From Nocardioides sp. (GTDB taxonomy: Bacteria > Actinomycetota > Actinomycetes > Propionibacteriales > Nocardioidaceae), in contig JAOPXM010000237.1 in assembly GCA_025965125.1 (NCBI GenBank), positions 1 through 33,747 of the forward strand: DNA of 33,747 nt, written 5' to 3'. The translations under genes were made by a program, and so were the position numbers. The notes beneath the pieces were generated by a model, which was given only the letters and a program-made list of their open reading frames with translations, had not been told where the DNA came from and did not search any database. Positions 7,179 through 16,768 of the stretch are shown in pieces. How positions within the stretch are numbered: the stretch's first letter is position 1; each line of letters opens with the position of its first letter.

Positions 7179-8729
7179 ATGACCGGCGTCGGGACGGAGT
7201 CCTACGTTCGGTCCGGTGCCGAACCGCCTGGCGGTCGCGTTCGTGCGGGCGGCACCGGCACCGTCCGCGGCCGCCGGCTGGGCGTTCTCGCCCTTGCCGC
7301 AGGCGCCGCCCTCTCCTGGCTTCCCTTCGTTGGCAAGCAGCTCAGTCCCGACGAGGGCGGGTTCCTGCTGGTCGCTTCCCAGTGGTCGCCGGGCACGTCG
7401 TTGTACGGCGACTACTGGGTCGACCGTCCGCCACTCCTGATTGCCCTGTTCGGGGTCGCCGACCGGCTCGGCGGCGCCGTTGGCCTGCGTCTGATCGGAA
7501 TCGCCTTCGTGGTGGTGGCCGTCTTCCTCGCCGCGGCGCTCGGCGCCCTCACGTCCGGTCCGGCGGCCCGCGACAGGGTGCTCATTCCGGCAGCCGTGGC
7601 GGCGATCTTCCTCAGCACGCCGCTGTTCGGCACGACCGCCGTCGACGGTGAGCTGCTCGCGATCCCGTTCGTCCTCGGTGGTGTGGTCGCACTGATCCGG
7701 TCGTGCCTGACCGAGGAGCTCCGGTCGGCCATCCTGTGGGCGGCGTTGGCAGGGGTCCTCGCCGCGGGAGCCGCGCTCGTCAAGCAGAACGTGGTCGACG
7801 TGTTCGTGTTCGCCGCCGTCCTGATCGGGCAGCTGGCCTGGACCCGGGGCCGCGGAGCCGCCGTACGTCGGCTGGGCGCGTTCAGCGTGGGCGCGGTGGC
7901 AGCGACGGCGCTGGCCGTGGTCGGGGCCGCGACGCGCGGGACCAGCCCGGGCGGCCTGTGGGACGCGGTGATCAGGTTCAGGTTCGATGCCACGACGGTG
8001 ATCCAGGCCTCGGCTGTCGAGACGATCCCCGAGCGGTTCCACGGCCTGGTCATCGCCTTCCTGTGGAGCGGGGCGCCCCTGGTGCTGGTCGCGGCGCTGC
8101 TCCGGTTCCGGGCAGCCGCCGTGCAGCCCGCCGACCGGCGGGCCGGACCCCGAGTGCCCGACCTGCGCTGGCCCGCGGCGGCGATGATCACCTGGGAGCT
8201 CGCCGCCGTCGTCCTGGGTGGGAGCTACTGGTTGCACTACCTGATCGGCGTGGTCCCGGGGATGGTCCTGCTCGTGGTGGCGGCCGGCCAGCGCCCGCGG
8301 TCTCGTGCCGCCATCGCCCTGCTGGTGGCGCTGATGTACGCCGTCGGGTCCGGCATCGTCAGCGTTGCCTGGACGGCCACCCACATGCCCAACAACGCGT
8401 CCGATGCGCTCGTCGTCGACTATCTGCGCTCTCACTCGCAGCAAGGCGACACCGTTGTCGTCGGGTTCGGACACCCGAACATCGTGTGGGACTCGGGGAT
8501 GTCGAGCCCCTACCCCGAGCTCTGGAGCCTGCCGGTCCGCGTGCGTGACAGCGGCCTGGCCGAGCTCACGACGGTGTTCGAGGGGGACTCGCGTCCCACC
8601 TGGGTCGTGGTCAGCGGCCTGGGCCTCGCGACCTGGGGCGTCGATCCCGCCACCGCCCAGGCGCAGCTCGACTCGCGCTATCGCCAGGTCGTGGCCATCG
8701 ACGGCTACCTGATCTACCACGTGGACTAG
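7179..8729 (+). CDS. Polytopic GT39/ArnT-like membrane glycosyltransferase
   Basis: A protein of 516 aa with about 9-11 hydrophobic helices. The first extracytoplasmic loop contains SPDEGGFLL (D58, E59), the acidic pair typical of GT-C enzymes such as PMT and ArnT, followed by YGDYWVDRPPLLIALF, which resembles the loop of the ArnT/PMT_2 family. The soluble C-terminal part (about 400-516) is predicted to face outside. Such enzymes use polyprenyl-phosphate sugars to modify proteins, lipids or cell-wall polymers. Start: ATG 7179 is preferred because a -10-like hexamer ends 6 nt before it; an in-frame GTG at 7155 is possible. It stands alone, followed by dedA after about 50 nt. Confidence 0.75.
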   Translation: MTGVGTESYVRSGAEPPGGRVRAGGTGTVRGRRLGVLALAAGAALSWLPFVGKQLSPDEGGFLLVASQWSPGTSLYGDYWVDRPPLLIALFGVADRLGGAVGLRLIGIAFVVVAVFLAAALGALTSGPAARDRVLIPAAVAAIFLSTPLFGTTAVDGELLAIPFVLGGVVALIRSCLTEELRSAILWAALAGVLAAGAALVKQNVVDVFVFAAVLIGQLAWTRGRGAAVRRLGAFSVGAVAATALAVVGAATRGTSPGGLWDAVIRFRFDATTVIQASAVETIPERFHGLVIAFLWSGAPLVLVAALLRFRAAAVQPADRRAGPRVPDLRWPAAAMITWELAAVVLGGSYWLHYLIGVVPGMVLLVVAAGQRPRSRAAIALLVALMYAVGSGIVSVAWTATHMPNNASDALVVDYLRSHSQQGDTVVVGFGHPNIVWDSGMSSPYPELWSLPVRVRDSGLAELTTVFEGDSRPTWVVVSGLGLATWGVDPATAQAQLDSRYRQVVAIDGYLIYHVD

Positions 8730-8766
8730 TGCGACTGCGTTCAGGTGACTTGCAGGGGGCCCGGCC

Positions 8767-8772
8767 TAGTTT
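8767..8772 (+). promoter_or_regulatory. Putative -10 of a leaderless transcript (dedA)
   Basis: TAGTTT, 6 nt, then ATG 8779. No ribosome binding site is visible. The arrangement is the same as at 7167. Confidence 0.5.
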
Positions 8773-8778
8773 CACCGC

Positions 8779-9432
8779 ATGATCCTCGCCCTCAACCCGT
8801 TGCTGGCCGCGCTCGGACCTGCGGCGCTCCTGGTCCTGATGGCGATCGTCTTTGCCGAGAGCGGTCTGCTGGTCGGTTTCTTCCTGCCCGGCGACTCGCT
8901 GCTGTTCACCGCGGGGATCCTGGTCGCCTCGGGAGTCATCCCCCTACCCCTGTGGGTGGTGGCCGCGGGCGTCGTCGTCGCAGCAGTGGCCGGCGATCAG
9001 GTCGGCTACTCGATCGGGCGACGCTTCGGACCTCGCGTGTTCAGTCGACCCGACTCGCGGCTGTTCTCGACGAGGCACGTCGGGCGGGCGGAGGCCTTCT
9101 TCGAGCGCCATGGGCCCAAGGCCGTCATCCTGGCCCGCTTCGTGCCGGTGATCCGCACGTTCACCCCCGTGGTCGCCGGTCTCGGCTCGATGTCGCGCCG
9201 TCGGTTCACGGCGTACAACGCGGTCGGCGGCGTCGGCTGGGGCGTGGGTGTCCTGCTCGCGGGATTCTTCCTCGGCGGGATTCCTTTCGTGGCCGCCCAT
9301 GTCGAGCTCATCCTCGTGGGCCTGGTCGCGGTCTCGTTGGTGCCAGCGACGGCAGGGGTGGTCAGCTCCCGCCTGCGCTCGCGGACGCAGCCCGCTCCTG
9401 AACCGGCCCCGAAGATCGGCGCCGGACTCTGA
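8779..9432 (+). CDS. DedA family membrane protein
   Basis: A protein of 217 aa with four or five hydrophobic segments. The DedA signature is clear: FAESGLLVGFFLPGDSLLFTAG near the N-terminus, and the second conserved block FFERHGPKAVILARFVPVIRTFTPVVAG, which carries the conserved arginines. DedA proteins act in membrane homeostasis, and some recycle undecaprenyl phosphate or other phospholipids across the membrane. It follows the glycosyltransferase, which would also use a polyprenyl carrier, so a link is possible but unproven. A strong hairpin lies 24 nt after the stop codon. Confidence 0.9.
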   Translation: MILALNPLLAALGPAALLVLMAIVFAESGLLVGFFLPGDSLLFTAGILVASGVIPLPLWVVAAGVVVAAVAGDQVGYSIGRRFGPRVFSRPDSRLFSTRHVGRAEAFFERHGPKAVILARFVPVIRTFTPVVAGLGSMSRRRFTAYNAVGGVGWGVGVLLAGFFLGGIPFVAAHVELILVGLVAVSLVPATAGVVSSRLRSRTQPAPEPAPKIGAGL

Positions 9433-9456
9433 GGGCCGCCCACCCCGGACGTGCAG

Positions 9457-9489
9457 ATGGCCGGCCCCCACGTGGTGGGGACCGGCCAT
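9457..9489. terminator. Bidirectional hairpin terminator between convergent genes
   Basis: ATGGCCGG pairs with CCGGCCAT. After one C/A mismatch, CCCCAC pairs with GTGGGG around a GTG loop. The stem has 14 base pairs. It lies between the dedA stop at 9432 and the end of the opposing secreted-protein gene at 9502. No long T-tract follows on either strand, as is common for actinobacterial terminators. Confidence 0.7.
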
Positions 9490-9501
9490 GAGCGTTGCGG
9501 G

Positions 9502-9897
9502 CTACTCGCCCGAGGTCGGGTCGGAGGCGTCCTGGTGCCCCGGCTCGTTCGGGTTGGCGTCGGGACCGGTGTCGGTCGCGGCGTCGTTGGTCTCACCGTC
9601 GGCGGCGTCGTCGGCGGTCTCGCTGCCGGCCGGCTCCTTGGCCTCGTTGCCGCTCTCGGCCGGATCGTTCGCCTCGTTGGCGTCCTGGTGGCCGGGCTCG
9701 GTTGCGTTGGCATCCGGTCCCACGTTGGCGCCGTCGTCCTTGGTCTCGCCGTCCGACTGCTGCTGCGCCGTCGAGCTGGTGGGCGCCTTGGTCGGTGAGT
9801 TGGTGGTGCTCGCCTGTGCCGACATCACCCCGCCGATGCCCACAGCACTGATGACTCCGGCTGCTGCGATGACGGCTGCGTTGCGCTTGATGTTCAT
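9502..9897 (-). CDS. Small secreted acidic protein with internal repeat
   Basis: A protein of 131 aa. Residues 1-30 are a signal peptide (NIKR, a hydrophobic core, then SAQA). The mature part is almost free of hydrophobic residues and rich in Asp, Glu, Asn, Pro and Thr, so it is probably disordered. A unit starting DGET and ending in GHQDA occurs twice, 51 residues apart; the best-conserved part is GPDANATEPGHQDA (60-73) and GPDANPNEPGHQDA (111-124). The ATG at 9897 has GGAGGA 5 nt upstream. It is divergent from a two-component system with a tandem repeat between them, so it may be a target of that response regulator or a signal partner of the kinase. I do not recognise a named family. Confidence 0.7.
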   Translation of the reverse strand: MNIKRNAAVIAAAGVISAVGIGGVMSAQASTTNSPTKAPTSSTAQQQSDGETKDDGANVGPDANATEPGHQDANEANDPAESGNEAKEPAGSETADDAADGETNDAATDTGPDANPNEPGHQDASDPTSGE

Positions 9898-9957
9898 GTT
9901 TCCTCCGTTGGTTTCTTGCGGTGTGACACCAATCTGCCGAGCCCGCCCTGTGGAGAC

Positions 9958-9977
9958 GCTGAGAGCGGCTGAGAGCG
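9958..9977. promoter_or_regulatory. 10-bp tandem repeat, candidate response-regulator site
   Basis: GCTGAGAGCG occurs twice head to tail without a gap (9958-9967 and 9968-9977), followed by CTCAG in inverse orientation at 9980-9984. OmpR-family regulators bind direct repeats spaced about one helical turn apart. The site lies between the small secreted protein and the response-regulator gene. Confidence 0.5.
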
Positions 9978-10034
9978 CCCTCAGGTGACTCCCGCATGCT
10001 GATGGCAGCAGCTTTGGATGGCCGAGGAGCCCTG

Positions 10035-10712
10035 GTGCGTGTACTTCTGGTGGAGGACGAACAGCCGCTCGCGCGCGCTGTCCAGCGCGGCCTCGAGGCC
10101 GAGGGCCTGCTGACCGACATCGAGCACGACGGGCGGGCAGGGGTGAACGCCGGGCTCACCCGCATGTACGACGCCATCGTGCTCGACATCATGCTTCCGG
10201 GACTCAACGGCTACGACGTGTGCAAGCAGCTCCGCGCCGCCAACGTCTGGACTCCGGTGCTGATGCTGAGTGCCAAGGACGGTGACTACGACCAGGTGGA
10301 CGCTTTCGACCTGGGCGCCGACGACTACCTGGTCAAGCCGTTCTCGTTCCCGGTCCTCGTCGCCCGGCTGCGGTCCCTGATCCGCCGCGGGGGCATCGAA
10401 CGCCCGCCCGTGCTCGTCGCGGGAGATCTCCACCTCGATCCGGCCACCCGTGCCGTCGGACGAGGGACCGAGGTCCTCGATCTCACACCGCGCGAGTACG
10501 GCCTGCTCCACTACCTGATGCGGAACAAGGGCATGGTCGTCTCCAAGCTCGACATCCTCCAGAACGTGTGGGACAGCCACCACGAGGGCGCAGAGAACGT
10601 CGTCGAGGTGTACGTCGGATACCTGCGCCGCAAGGTCGACGTACCGTTCGGCCGCCACGCAATCCAGACCGTGAGAGGCGCCGGTTACCGGGTCGCTGGT
10701 GACGGCGGGTGA
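10035..10712 (+). CDS. OmpR/PhoB-family response regulator
   Basis: A protein of 225 aa. The receiver domain has the acidic pocket E7-D8, phospho-acceptor Asp51 in VLDIMLPG, and Lys101 in DDYLVKPF. The C-terminal winged helix (about 128-222) shows LDLTPREYGLLHYLMRNKGMVVSK and ENVVEVYVGYLRRKVD, ending IQTVRGAGYRV. I chose GTG 10035 because GAGGAG lies 4 nt upstream and the protein then starts right at the first beta strand; an in-frame ATG at 9996 would add 13 residues without family support. The stop overlaps the kinase start as GTGA, so the two genes should be translationally coupled. Confidence 0.93.
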   Translation: MRVLLVEDEQPLARAVQRGLEAEGLLTDIEHDGRAGVNAGLTRMYDAIVLDIMLPGLNGYDVCKQLRAANVWTPVLMLSAKDGDYDQVDAFDLGADDYLVKPFSFPVLVARLRSLIRRGGIERPPVLVAGDLHLDPATRAVGRGTEVLDLTPREYGLLHYLMRNKGMVVSKLDILQNVWDSHHEGAENVVEVYVGYLRRKVDVPFGRHAIQTVRGAGYRVAGDGG

Positions 10713-12091
10713 AGCCCAGCGTGCACCGGCTGGGTCGCTCGGTCCGCCTCCGGACGGCGTTGGCCGCGGCGGCCGCACTGGTGCCGGTGCTGGCCGGCGC
10801 CTCGATCGCCGGCGTGCTGGTCCAGCGAAGCGACCTCACCGACTCCACGGCGTTGGTGGCGGAGGGGCAGGCGCGCAGCCTCGCCACCGATCTTTCCCGG
10901 ACTTCGGATCCGACGGGCCCCCAGAGCGGATCGGGACCGGCGTTGGGGGGCGAGCAGGCGCTGGTCCAGGTGGTCAGCCTGGACGGGATCGTCATCGACT
11001 CGAGTCCCGAGCTCCGAGGGCAGCCGCCGCTCGTGGGTGCACCCTCGGGCACGAAGCCCGCACGACGTACGGTCGACGGGACCGCCGAGGGCGAGGCGGA
11101 GCGCTTCGTGACGGTCGCTCTCAGCGTCAGCGGCCGCAATGAGTACGTCGTCGCGGCCCGGAGCCTGGAGGCGGTCAACGCGGCCTACGCGTCGACCACC
11201 AAGCTGCTCCTTGCCGGGTCGATCCTGGTGATCCTGGTGGTGTCGGGCATCACCTGGGTCCTGACGGGCAGGGCCCTGCGTCCGGTCGAGGCCATGCGGG
11301 CCCGTGCCTCCCAGATCACGGCGGCCGACCTGTCGGCGCGACTCCCCGAGCCGGGCACCGGCGACGAGATCGAACGGCTCGCGCACACCATGAACGACAT
11401 GCTGGAGCGGATCGAGAAGTCGTCCACGGCGCAGCGCCAGTTCGTGGCCGATGCTTCGCACGAGCTCCGTAGCCCGATCTCGACGATCCGCACGCTGCAC
11501 GAGACTGCGCACCTGGTGCCGCACCCCGACGGCACCGTCGGCCAGTCCCGCGAGGTGCTGGCGGAAACTGCCCGACTCGAGGCACTGGTGGCCGACCTGT
11601 TGCTCCTGGCCCGCAGCGACGCCACGCTTCCCCGTCTGCGGCGTCCGGTCGACCTCACCGAGCTGGTGTCCGCGGAGGCGGGGCGGGTCCGGAGGCTGCC
11701 GGTGCGGCTGGACATCTCGGCGGGCGTCGTGGTCGACGCGGATCCACCGGCGCTCACCCGGGCGCTACGCAACCTGCTGGACAACGCCGAGAGGCACGCC
11801 GAGACCACGATCGGGGTGTCCCTGACAGGTGCCGACGGCCGGGCGACGGTCGTGGTCAGCAATGACGGCCCCCCGGTGCCGCCAGAGGATCGGGAGCGGA
11901 TCTTCGACCGGTTCGTGCGGCTCGACGACGCCCGGACCCGCGATGACGGCGGCACCGGACTCGGCCTCGCGATCGCCCGCCAGATAGCTGTCGACCACGG
12001 AGGCACTCTCGATGTGGCGCCGCTCTGGCCCCGCGATCGAGGGGTTGCCTTCATCCTCACGTTGCCCGTTGCTCCGGACCGGGTCGGTTGA
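10709..12091 (+). CDS. Sensor histidine kinase (HAMP, HisKA, HATPase)
   Basis: A protein of 460 aa, partner of the response regulator just upstream. Membrane segments at about 16-38 and 165-190 enclose an extracytoplasmic sensor of roughly 125 residues. A HAMP segment follows (RALRPVEAMRARASQI). The H-box is FVADASHELRSPIST with phospho-acceptor His251. The ATPase part has the N-box NLLDNAERH, a DRERIFDRFVR F-box region and GGTGLGLAIAR. The start GTG shares bases with the regulator stop (GTGA). The signal is unknown; the divergent secreted protein at 9502 is a candidate partner. Confidence 0.92.
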   Translation: MKPSVHRLGRSVRLRTALAAAAALVPVLAGASIAGVLVQRSDLTDSTALVAEGQARSLATDLSRTSDPTGPQSGSGPALGGEQALVQVVSLDGIVIDSSPELRGQPPLVGAPSGTKPARRTVDGTAEGEAERFVTVALSVSGRNEYVVAARSLEAVNAAYASTTKLLLAGSILVILVVSGITWVLTGRALRPVEAMRARASQITAADLSARLPEPGTGDEIERLAHTMNDMLERIEKSSTAQRQFVADASHELRSPISTIRTLHETAHLVPHPDGTVGQSREVLAETARLEALVADLLLLARSDATLPRLRRPVDLTELVSAEAGRVRRLPVRLDISAGVVVDADPPALTRALRNLLDNAERHAETTIGVSLTGADGRATVVVSNDGPPVPPEDRERIFDRFVRLDDARTRDDGGTGLGLAIARQIAVDHGGTLDVAPLWPRDRGVAFILTLPVAPDRVG

Positions 12092-12112
12092 CGAAGGCGC
12101 CTCGGACTCCTA

Positions 12113-12131
12113 TAGTTTGCAGTGCAAACTA
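12113..12131. promoter_or_regulatory. Perfect 19-bp palindrome, operator of the membrane protein/regulator operon
   Basis: TAGTTTGCAGTGCAAACTA has 9-bp arms around a single G. It overlaps a -10-like TATAGT (12111-12116) and ends 14 nt before ATG 12146, so a bound dimer would occlude RNA polymerase. The winged-helix regulator encoded second in the operon is the likely ligand. Confidence 0.75.
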
Positions 12132-12145
12132 CTTTGGGAGATTCC

Positions 12146-12721
12146 ATGGAGCGACATGACCTCGAGTCCGCCGCGGTCCGATCGACGTACCTCCGAGGGC
12201 TGCTCGCGGTCCCGGCCGGCCTGGTCTTCATCGTCGTCGGGCTCGGCAACCTCGGCTGGGGCCCGCTCAGCAGCGCACTGGTGTTCCTCGGCTGCCTGGC
12301 CCTCATGGCCGGCGCCTGGTTGGTCATCAACCGCTACTACGCCGAGCACTACGGACGCGTCCGGCTTGCCGACGGCCAGCAGGTGCGGCTCACGATCGCG
12401 AGCTTCCTGTGTCTGGGAGTGCCGATGATCGGCGGAACGATCCTCGACCTCCGACTGGATCTGCCGGTGAGCCTGTTCGCCATCTTGTTCGGTGTCGGCA
12501 TGCTCGCGTGGTACCGGCTGTGCGTCGGGCTGCGCACCGATCACGTGCTCGTCTTTGGAGCCCTCATCGTGGTCGGTCTGCTGCCCCTCTGGGGTGGGCT
12601 CGAGGACCGGGCCTCGGCCGGCTGGCTGCCGATCGGCGTGGCCACGATCATCGTGGGGATCCTCGACCACCGGGCGCTTGCTCGTGCCTTCGGAGGGGCG
12701 TCGGACCGTGTCGGGGTCTGA
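12146..12721 (+). CDS. Polytopic membrane protein, unknown function, co-transcribed with a winged-helix regulator
   Basis: A protein of 191 aa. After a short polar N-terminus (MERHDLESAAVRSTYLRG) there are about six hydrophobic segments: LLAVPAGLVFIVVGLGN, SALVFLGCLALMAGAWLVI, IASFLCLGVPMIGGTIL, LPVSLFAILFGVGMLAW, VLVFGALIVVGLLPLW and LPIGVATIIVGIL. I see no catalytic motif. The ATG at 12146 has GGGAGA about 5 nt upstream; an in-frame ATG at 12122 would fall inside the palindromic operator and lacks a binding site. The gene overlaps the regulator by 14 nt. Such membrane protein/winged-helix pairs are common in actinobacteria, but the role is not known to me. Confidence 0.75.
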   Translation: MERHDLESAAVRSTYLRGLLAVPAGLVFIVVGLGNLGWGPLSSALVFLGCLALMAGAWLVINRYYAEHYGRVRLADGQQVRLTIASFLCLGVPMIGGTILDLRLDLPVSLFAILFGVGMLAWYRLCVGLRTDHVLVFGALIVVGLLPLWGGLEDRASAGWLPIGVATIIVGILDHRALARAFGGASDRVGV

Positions 12722-13030
12722 GGAGGCGGCGTTCGCGCTCGACCGGCTGATCCACGAGCCGAACCGGCTGGCGATCCTCACCGTCCTGGCTTCGGTCAAG
12801 GACGCCGACTTCGTCTTCCTGCAGCGCGCCCTGGGCCTGACGAACGGCAACCTCTCCAGCCACCTCACCAAGCTCGAGGATGCTGGGCTGGTCGTCATCG
12901 AGAAGACCTTCGTCGGCAAGAAGCCGCGGACCAGCGCCGCGCTGACCAGCGAAGGACGCACCGGCATCGCGGCCCACTGGGAACAGCTGGAGCGGCTGCG
13001 AGCCATCGCCGTTCAGCCTGGGTCGTTCGG

Positions 13031-13034
<4 letters not shown>
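12708..13034 (+). CDS. Winged-helix (MarR/ArsR-like, HTH_34 type) transcriptional regulator
   Basis: A protein of 108 aa. The fold is visible in ALDRLIHEPNRLAILTVLASVKDADFVFLQRALGLTNGNLSSHLTKLEDAGLVVIEKTFVGKKPRT, followed by a short dimer helix. This is the PF13601-like winged-helix family. It starts at GTG 12708 inside the end of the preceding membrane-protein gene (GGAGG upstream), so the two are coupled. It most likely binds the 19-bp palindrome at 12113 and controls its own operon. Its stop overlaps the convergent ABC-F stop by 4 nt. Confidence 0.85.
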
Positions 13035-14668
<1,634 letters not shown>

Positions 14669-14690
14669 CGGTCGATCCTAGGGCGGGACA
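14669..14690. promoter_or_regulatory. Shared divergent leaderless promoter with symmetric CCTAGG core
   Basis: The whole gap between two divergent start codons is 22 nt. On the minus strand TAGGAT (complement of 14675-14680) stands 6 nt before the ABC-F ATG at 14668. On the plus strand TAGGGC (14679-14684) stands 6 nt before the MFS ATG at 14691. Both hexamers overlap at the palindrome CCTAGG (14677-14682), so the two polymerases would melt the same bases. An in-frame ATG at 14700 is an alternative MFS start. Confidence 0.6.
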
Positions 14691-15944
14691 ATGGGTGCGA
14701 TGGACGCGCCCGCCAGCCAGTCACCGACCACGAAAGTCCCCTGGACGCCGTGGCGGACCGTCGTCGCGTTCGGGATCGTGAGCCTCGCGGCCGACATGGT
14801 CTACGAGGGCATGCGCTCCGCGGCCGGACCCTTCCTCGGATCCCTCGGAGCGTCCGCATTGACCGTCGGGGTCGTGACGGGCGCGGGCGAGGCCATCGCG
14901 TTGGCGCTGCGGCTCGTCACGGGGCCGCTTGCCGACCGCAGCGGCCGCTACTGGAGCCTGACGTTCGTGGGCTACGCGCTCACCGCGCTCTGCGTGCCGT
15001 TGCTCGCCGTGGCACCGTTCCTGGGCGCAGCAGGTCTGGTCACAGCCAGCACCCTCATCCTGCTCGAACGCACCGGCAAGGCCATCAGGAGCCCCTCGAA
15101 GTCGGCGCTGCTCGCCGAGATGGCACGTTCCGTCGGACGCGGCCGCGGCTTCGCCGTGCACAAGGCCCTGGACCAGGTCGGCGCCTTCGCGGGTCCGCTG
15201 GTGGTGGCCGGCGTGGCGATCCTGTCCGGGCGACTCTGGCTCGGGTTCGCGGTTCTCGCCATCCCGGGCGCGCTCTCGCTGCTGCTCCTTGCCCAGCTGC
15301 GCGGGCGCATCACGTCGGCCGCGGTCCCGGACGCCCCCGGTGCTCCGATACTGCCGGCTGCGGAGTCGAAGCGGCTGCCTCGTTCGTTCTACGCGTTCGC
15401 ATGGTCCTGTGCGGCGGGGACGGCGGGGCTGATGACGTTCGGTGTCATCTCGTTCCACCTCGTCGACGCCGGCCTGCTCGGCGCCGGGGTCGTCCCCGTG
15501 GTCTATGCCGCCGCGATGGCCGTGGAGGCCGTGGCCGCATTGACCACAGGATTTGCCTACGACCGCTGGAATGCCCGGGTCCTCTACTGCCTGCCGGTGA
15601 TGATCGCCGCGCTGCCCGCGCTCACGTTCTCCGGAGATCTCGGGGTGGTCCTCGTCGGGATCGCGATCTGGGGTCTGGCCACCGGCATCCAGGACTCCAC
15701 CGTGAAGGCGCTGGTCGCCGACCTGGTTCCCCAGAGCAGGCTCGCCACGGCGTACGGCGTCTTCGCGGCGTTCCAGGGCGTGGCAGCACTCGCGGGTGGC
15801 TCGCTGGCGGGTGCGCTCTACACCCACCACCTGGCTGTCCTGATCGGGGTGGTGGCGACCGTGCAGGCGCTGTCGTTGGTCCTGCTCGTCACGACCCTGC
15901 GACTGCGGTCGGGGCATCGCCCGACCGCCGCTCCTCGAGCGTGA
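14691..15944 (+). CDS. MFS transporter
   Basis: A protein of 417 aa with about 12 transmembrane helices. The cytoplasmic loop after helix 2 carries a form of MFS motif A (GPLADRSGRYW), repeated in the second half as GFAYDRWNARV. Internal motifs such as ERTGKAIRSPSKSALLAEM and KALDQVGAFAGPL resemble the branch of putative drug or metabolite exporters. The substrate is not evident. It is paired divergently with the ABC-F gene, suggesting joint export and ribosome protection, which is inference. Its last 56 nt overlap the end of the convergent membrane-protein gene. Confidence 0.85.
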   Translation: MGAMDAPASQSPTTKVPWTPWRTVVAFGIVSLAADMVYEGMRSAAGPFLGSLGASALTVGVVTGAGEAIALALRLVTGPLADRSGRYWSLTFVGYALTALCVPLLAVAPFLGAAGLVTASTLILLERTGKAIRSPSKSALLAEMARSVGRGRGFAVHKALDQVGAFAGPLVVAGVAILSGRLWLGFAVLAIPGALSLLLLAQLRGRITSAAVPDAPGAPILPAAESKRLPRSFYAFAWSCAAGTAGLMTFGVISFHLVDAGLLGAGVVPVVYAAAMAVEAVAALTTGFAYDRWNARVLYCLPVMIAALPALTFSGDLGVVLVGIAIWGLATGIQDSTVKALVADLVPQSRLATAYGVFAAFQGVAALAGGSLAGALYTHHLAVLIGVVATVQALSLVLLVTTLRLRSGHRPTAAPRA

Positions 15945-16707
15945 ACCACACGACTGCCCCCACGACCACCACGAGGAACCCGGCGCTCGTGAGGTATCTG
16001 CCCAGTCCGAGGCCGCCGTTGCCCGACGGGGCGGTCAGGACGTCGCCGATCGAGGCTCCGAACGGGCGGGTGAGGATGTAGGCGGTCCAGAACGACAGGA
16101 CAGCGTCCAGGCCGCCCAGCCAGTGGGCCACCGCGATCAGGGCGATGAGGATGCCGAAGATGCCTGCGGACGTGAGGTGACCCGGGGTCAGCTTCTCCGC
16201 GACCATGTCGCTGGCAGACGTGCCGAGCGCAAACGCGAACAGGATGGACAGCCAGTAGAACGACTCCCTCCGCCTGGTGACGATGGTGTGGATCGACAGC
16301 GTCCGCTCGGAGCGGAACCAGGCCGAGAACGTGAGCGCGAGCGCGGTCGAGAAAGCGATCGTGGTCGTCCACAGGCTCACTCCGGCATTCTCGACGAGGT
16401 TGTCGGTGATGAGGGTGCCCACGATGCTGACGAGGATGACGGCGAGCCAGTAGGCAGCCGGGACGTAGCGCCGAAGCCTGAGCTGCACGACCAGGACGCA
16501 GGTGAGCAGCGCCGCCATGATCAGCGAGGTGTTCGTGAGGCCCAGGCCCGCGTTGACGTCCAGAAAGTCGGCCGCCGTCTCGCCGATGGTGGTCGACATG
16601 ATCTTGACGACCCAGAAGAGGAGCACGACCTCGGGGACCTTGTTGAGCACGGGCCGGTTGGCCGCGCCGGGTGCGCGGCTCTCGGTCCGGCTGTGCGCAC
16701 GGAACAT
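15889..16707 (-). CDS. Four-repeat integral membrane protein (COG4705-like)
   Basis: A protein of 272 aa with about eight hydrophobic segments and a polar N-terminus of 25 residues. The first block, VVLLFWVVKIMSTTIGETAADFL, is what I associate with the uncharacterised COG4705 membrane-anchored proteins. The pattern W-x9-G-x4-D occurs four times: W32/G42/D47, W87/G97/D102, W152/G162/D167 and W207/G217/D222. The units are 55, 65 and 55 residues apart, so the protein is made of four related two-helix units, each with an aspartate near a membrane helix. This geometry fits a transporter, possibly for metal ions, but no function is established to my knowledge. ATG 16707 has GGAG about 11 nt upstream. 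Confidence 0.75.
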   Translation of the reverse strand: MFRAHSRTESRAPGAANRPVLNKVPEVVLLFWVVKIMSTTIGETAADFLDVNAGLGLTNTSLIMAALLTCVLVVQLRLRRYVPAAYWLAVILVSIVGTLITDNLVENAGVSLWTTTIAFSTALALTFSAWFRSERTLSIHTIVTRRRESFYWLSILFAFALGTSASDMVAEKLTPGHLTSAGIFGILIALIAVAHWLGGLDAVLSFWTAYILTRPFGASIGDVLTAPSGNGGLGLGRYLTSAGFLVVVVGAVVWFTLEERRSGDAPTAVAGS

Positions 16708-16768
16708 GACTGCAGGTTCTCCCCGATCGCCTGCCAGTGTCCTGACCGGAGGACCCTGCCATCCAGCC

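Noticed and set aside
7140-8720. Long open frame on the minus strand opposite the glycosyltransferase
   Set aside because: Its translation is rich in Arg, Gly, Asp and His without any domain, and the plus strand has a clear membrane protein. Long antisense frames are expected in high-GC DNA.
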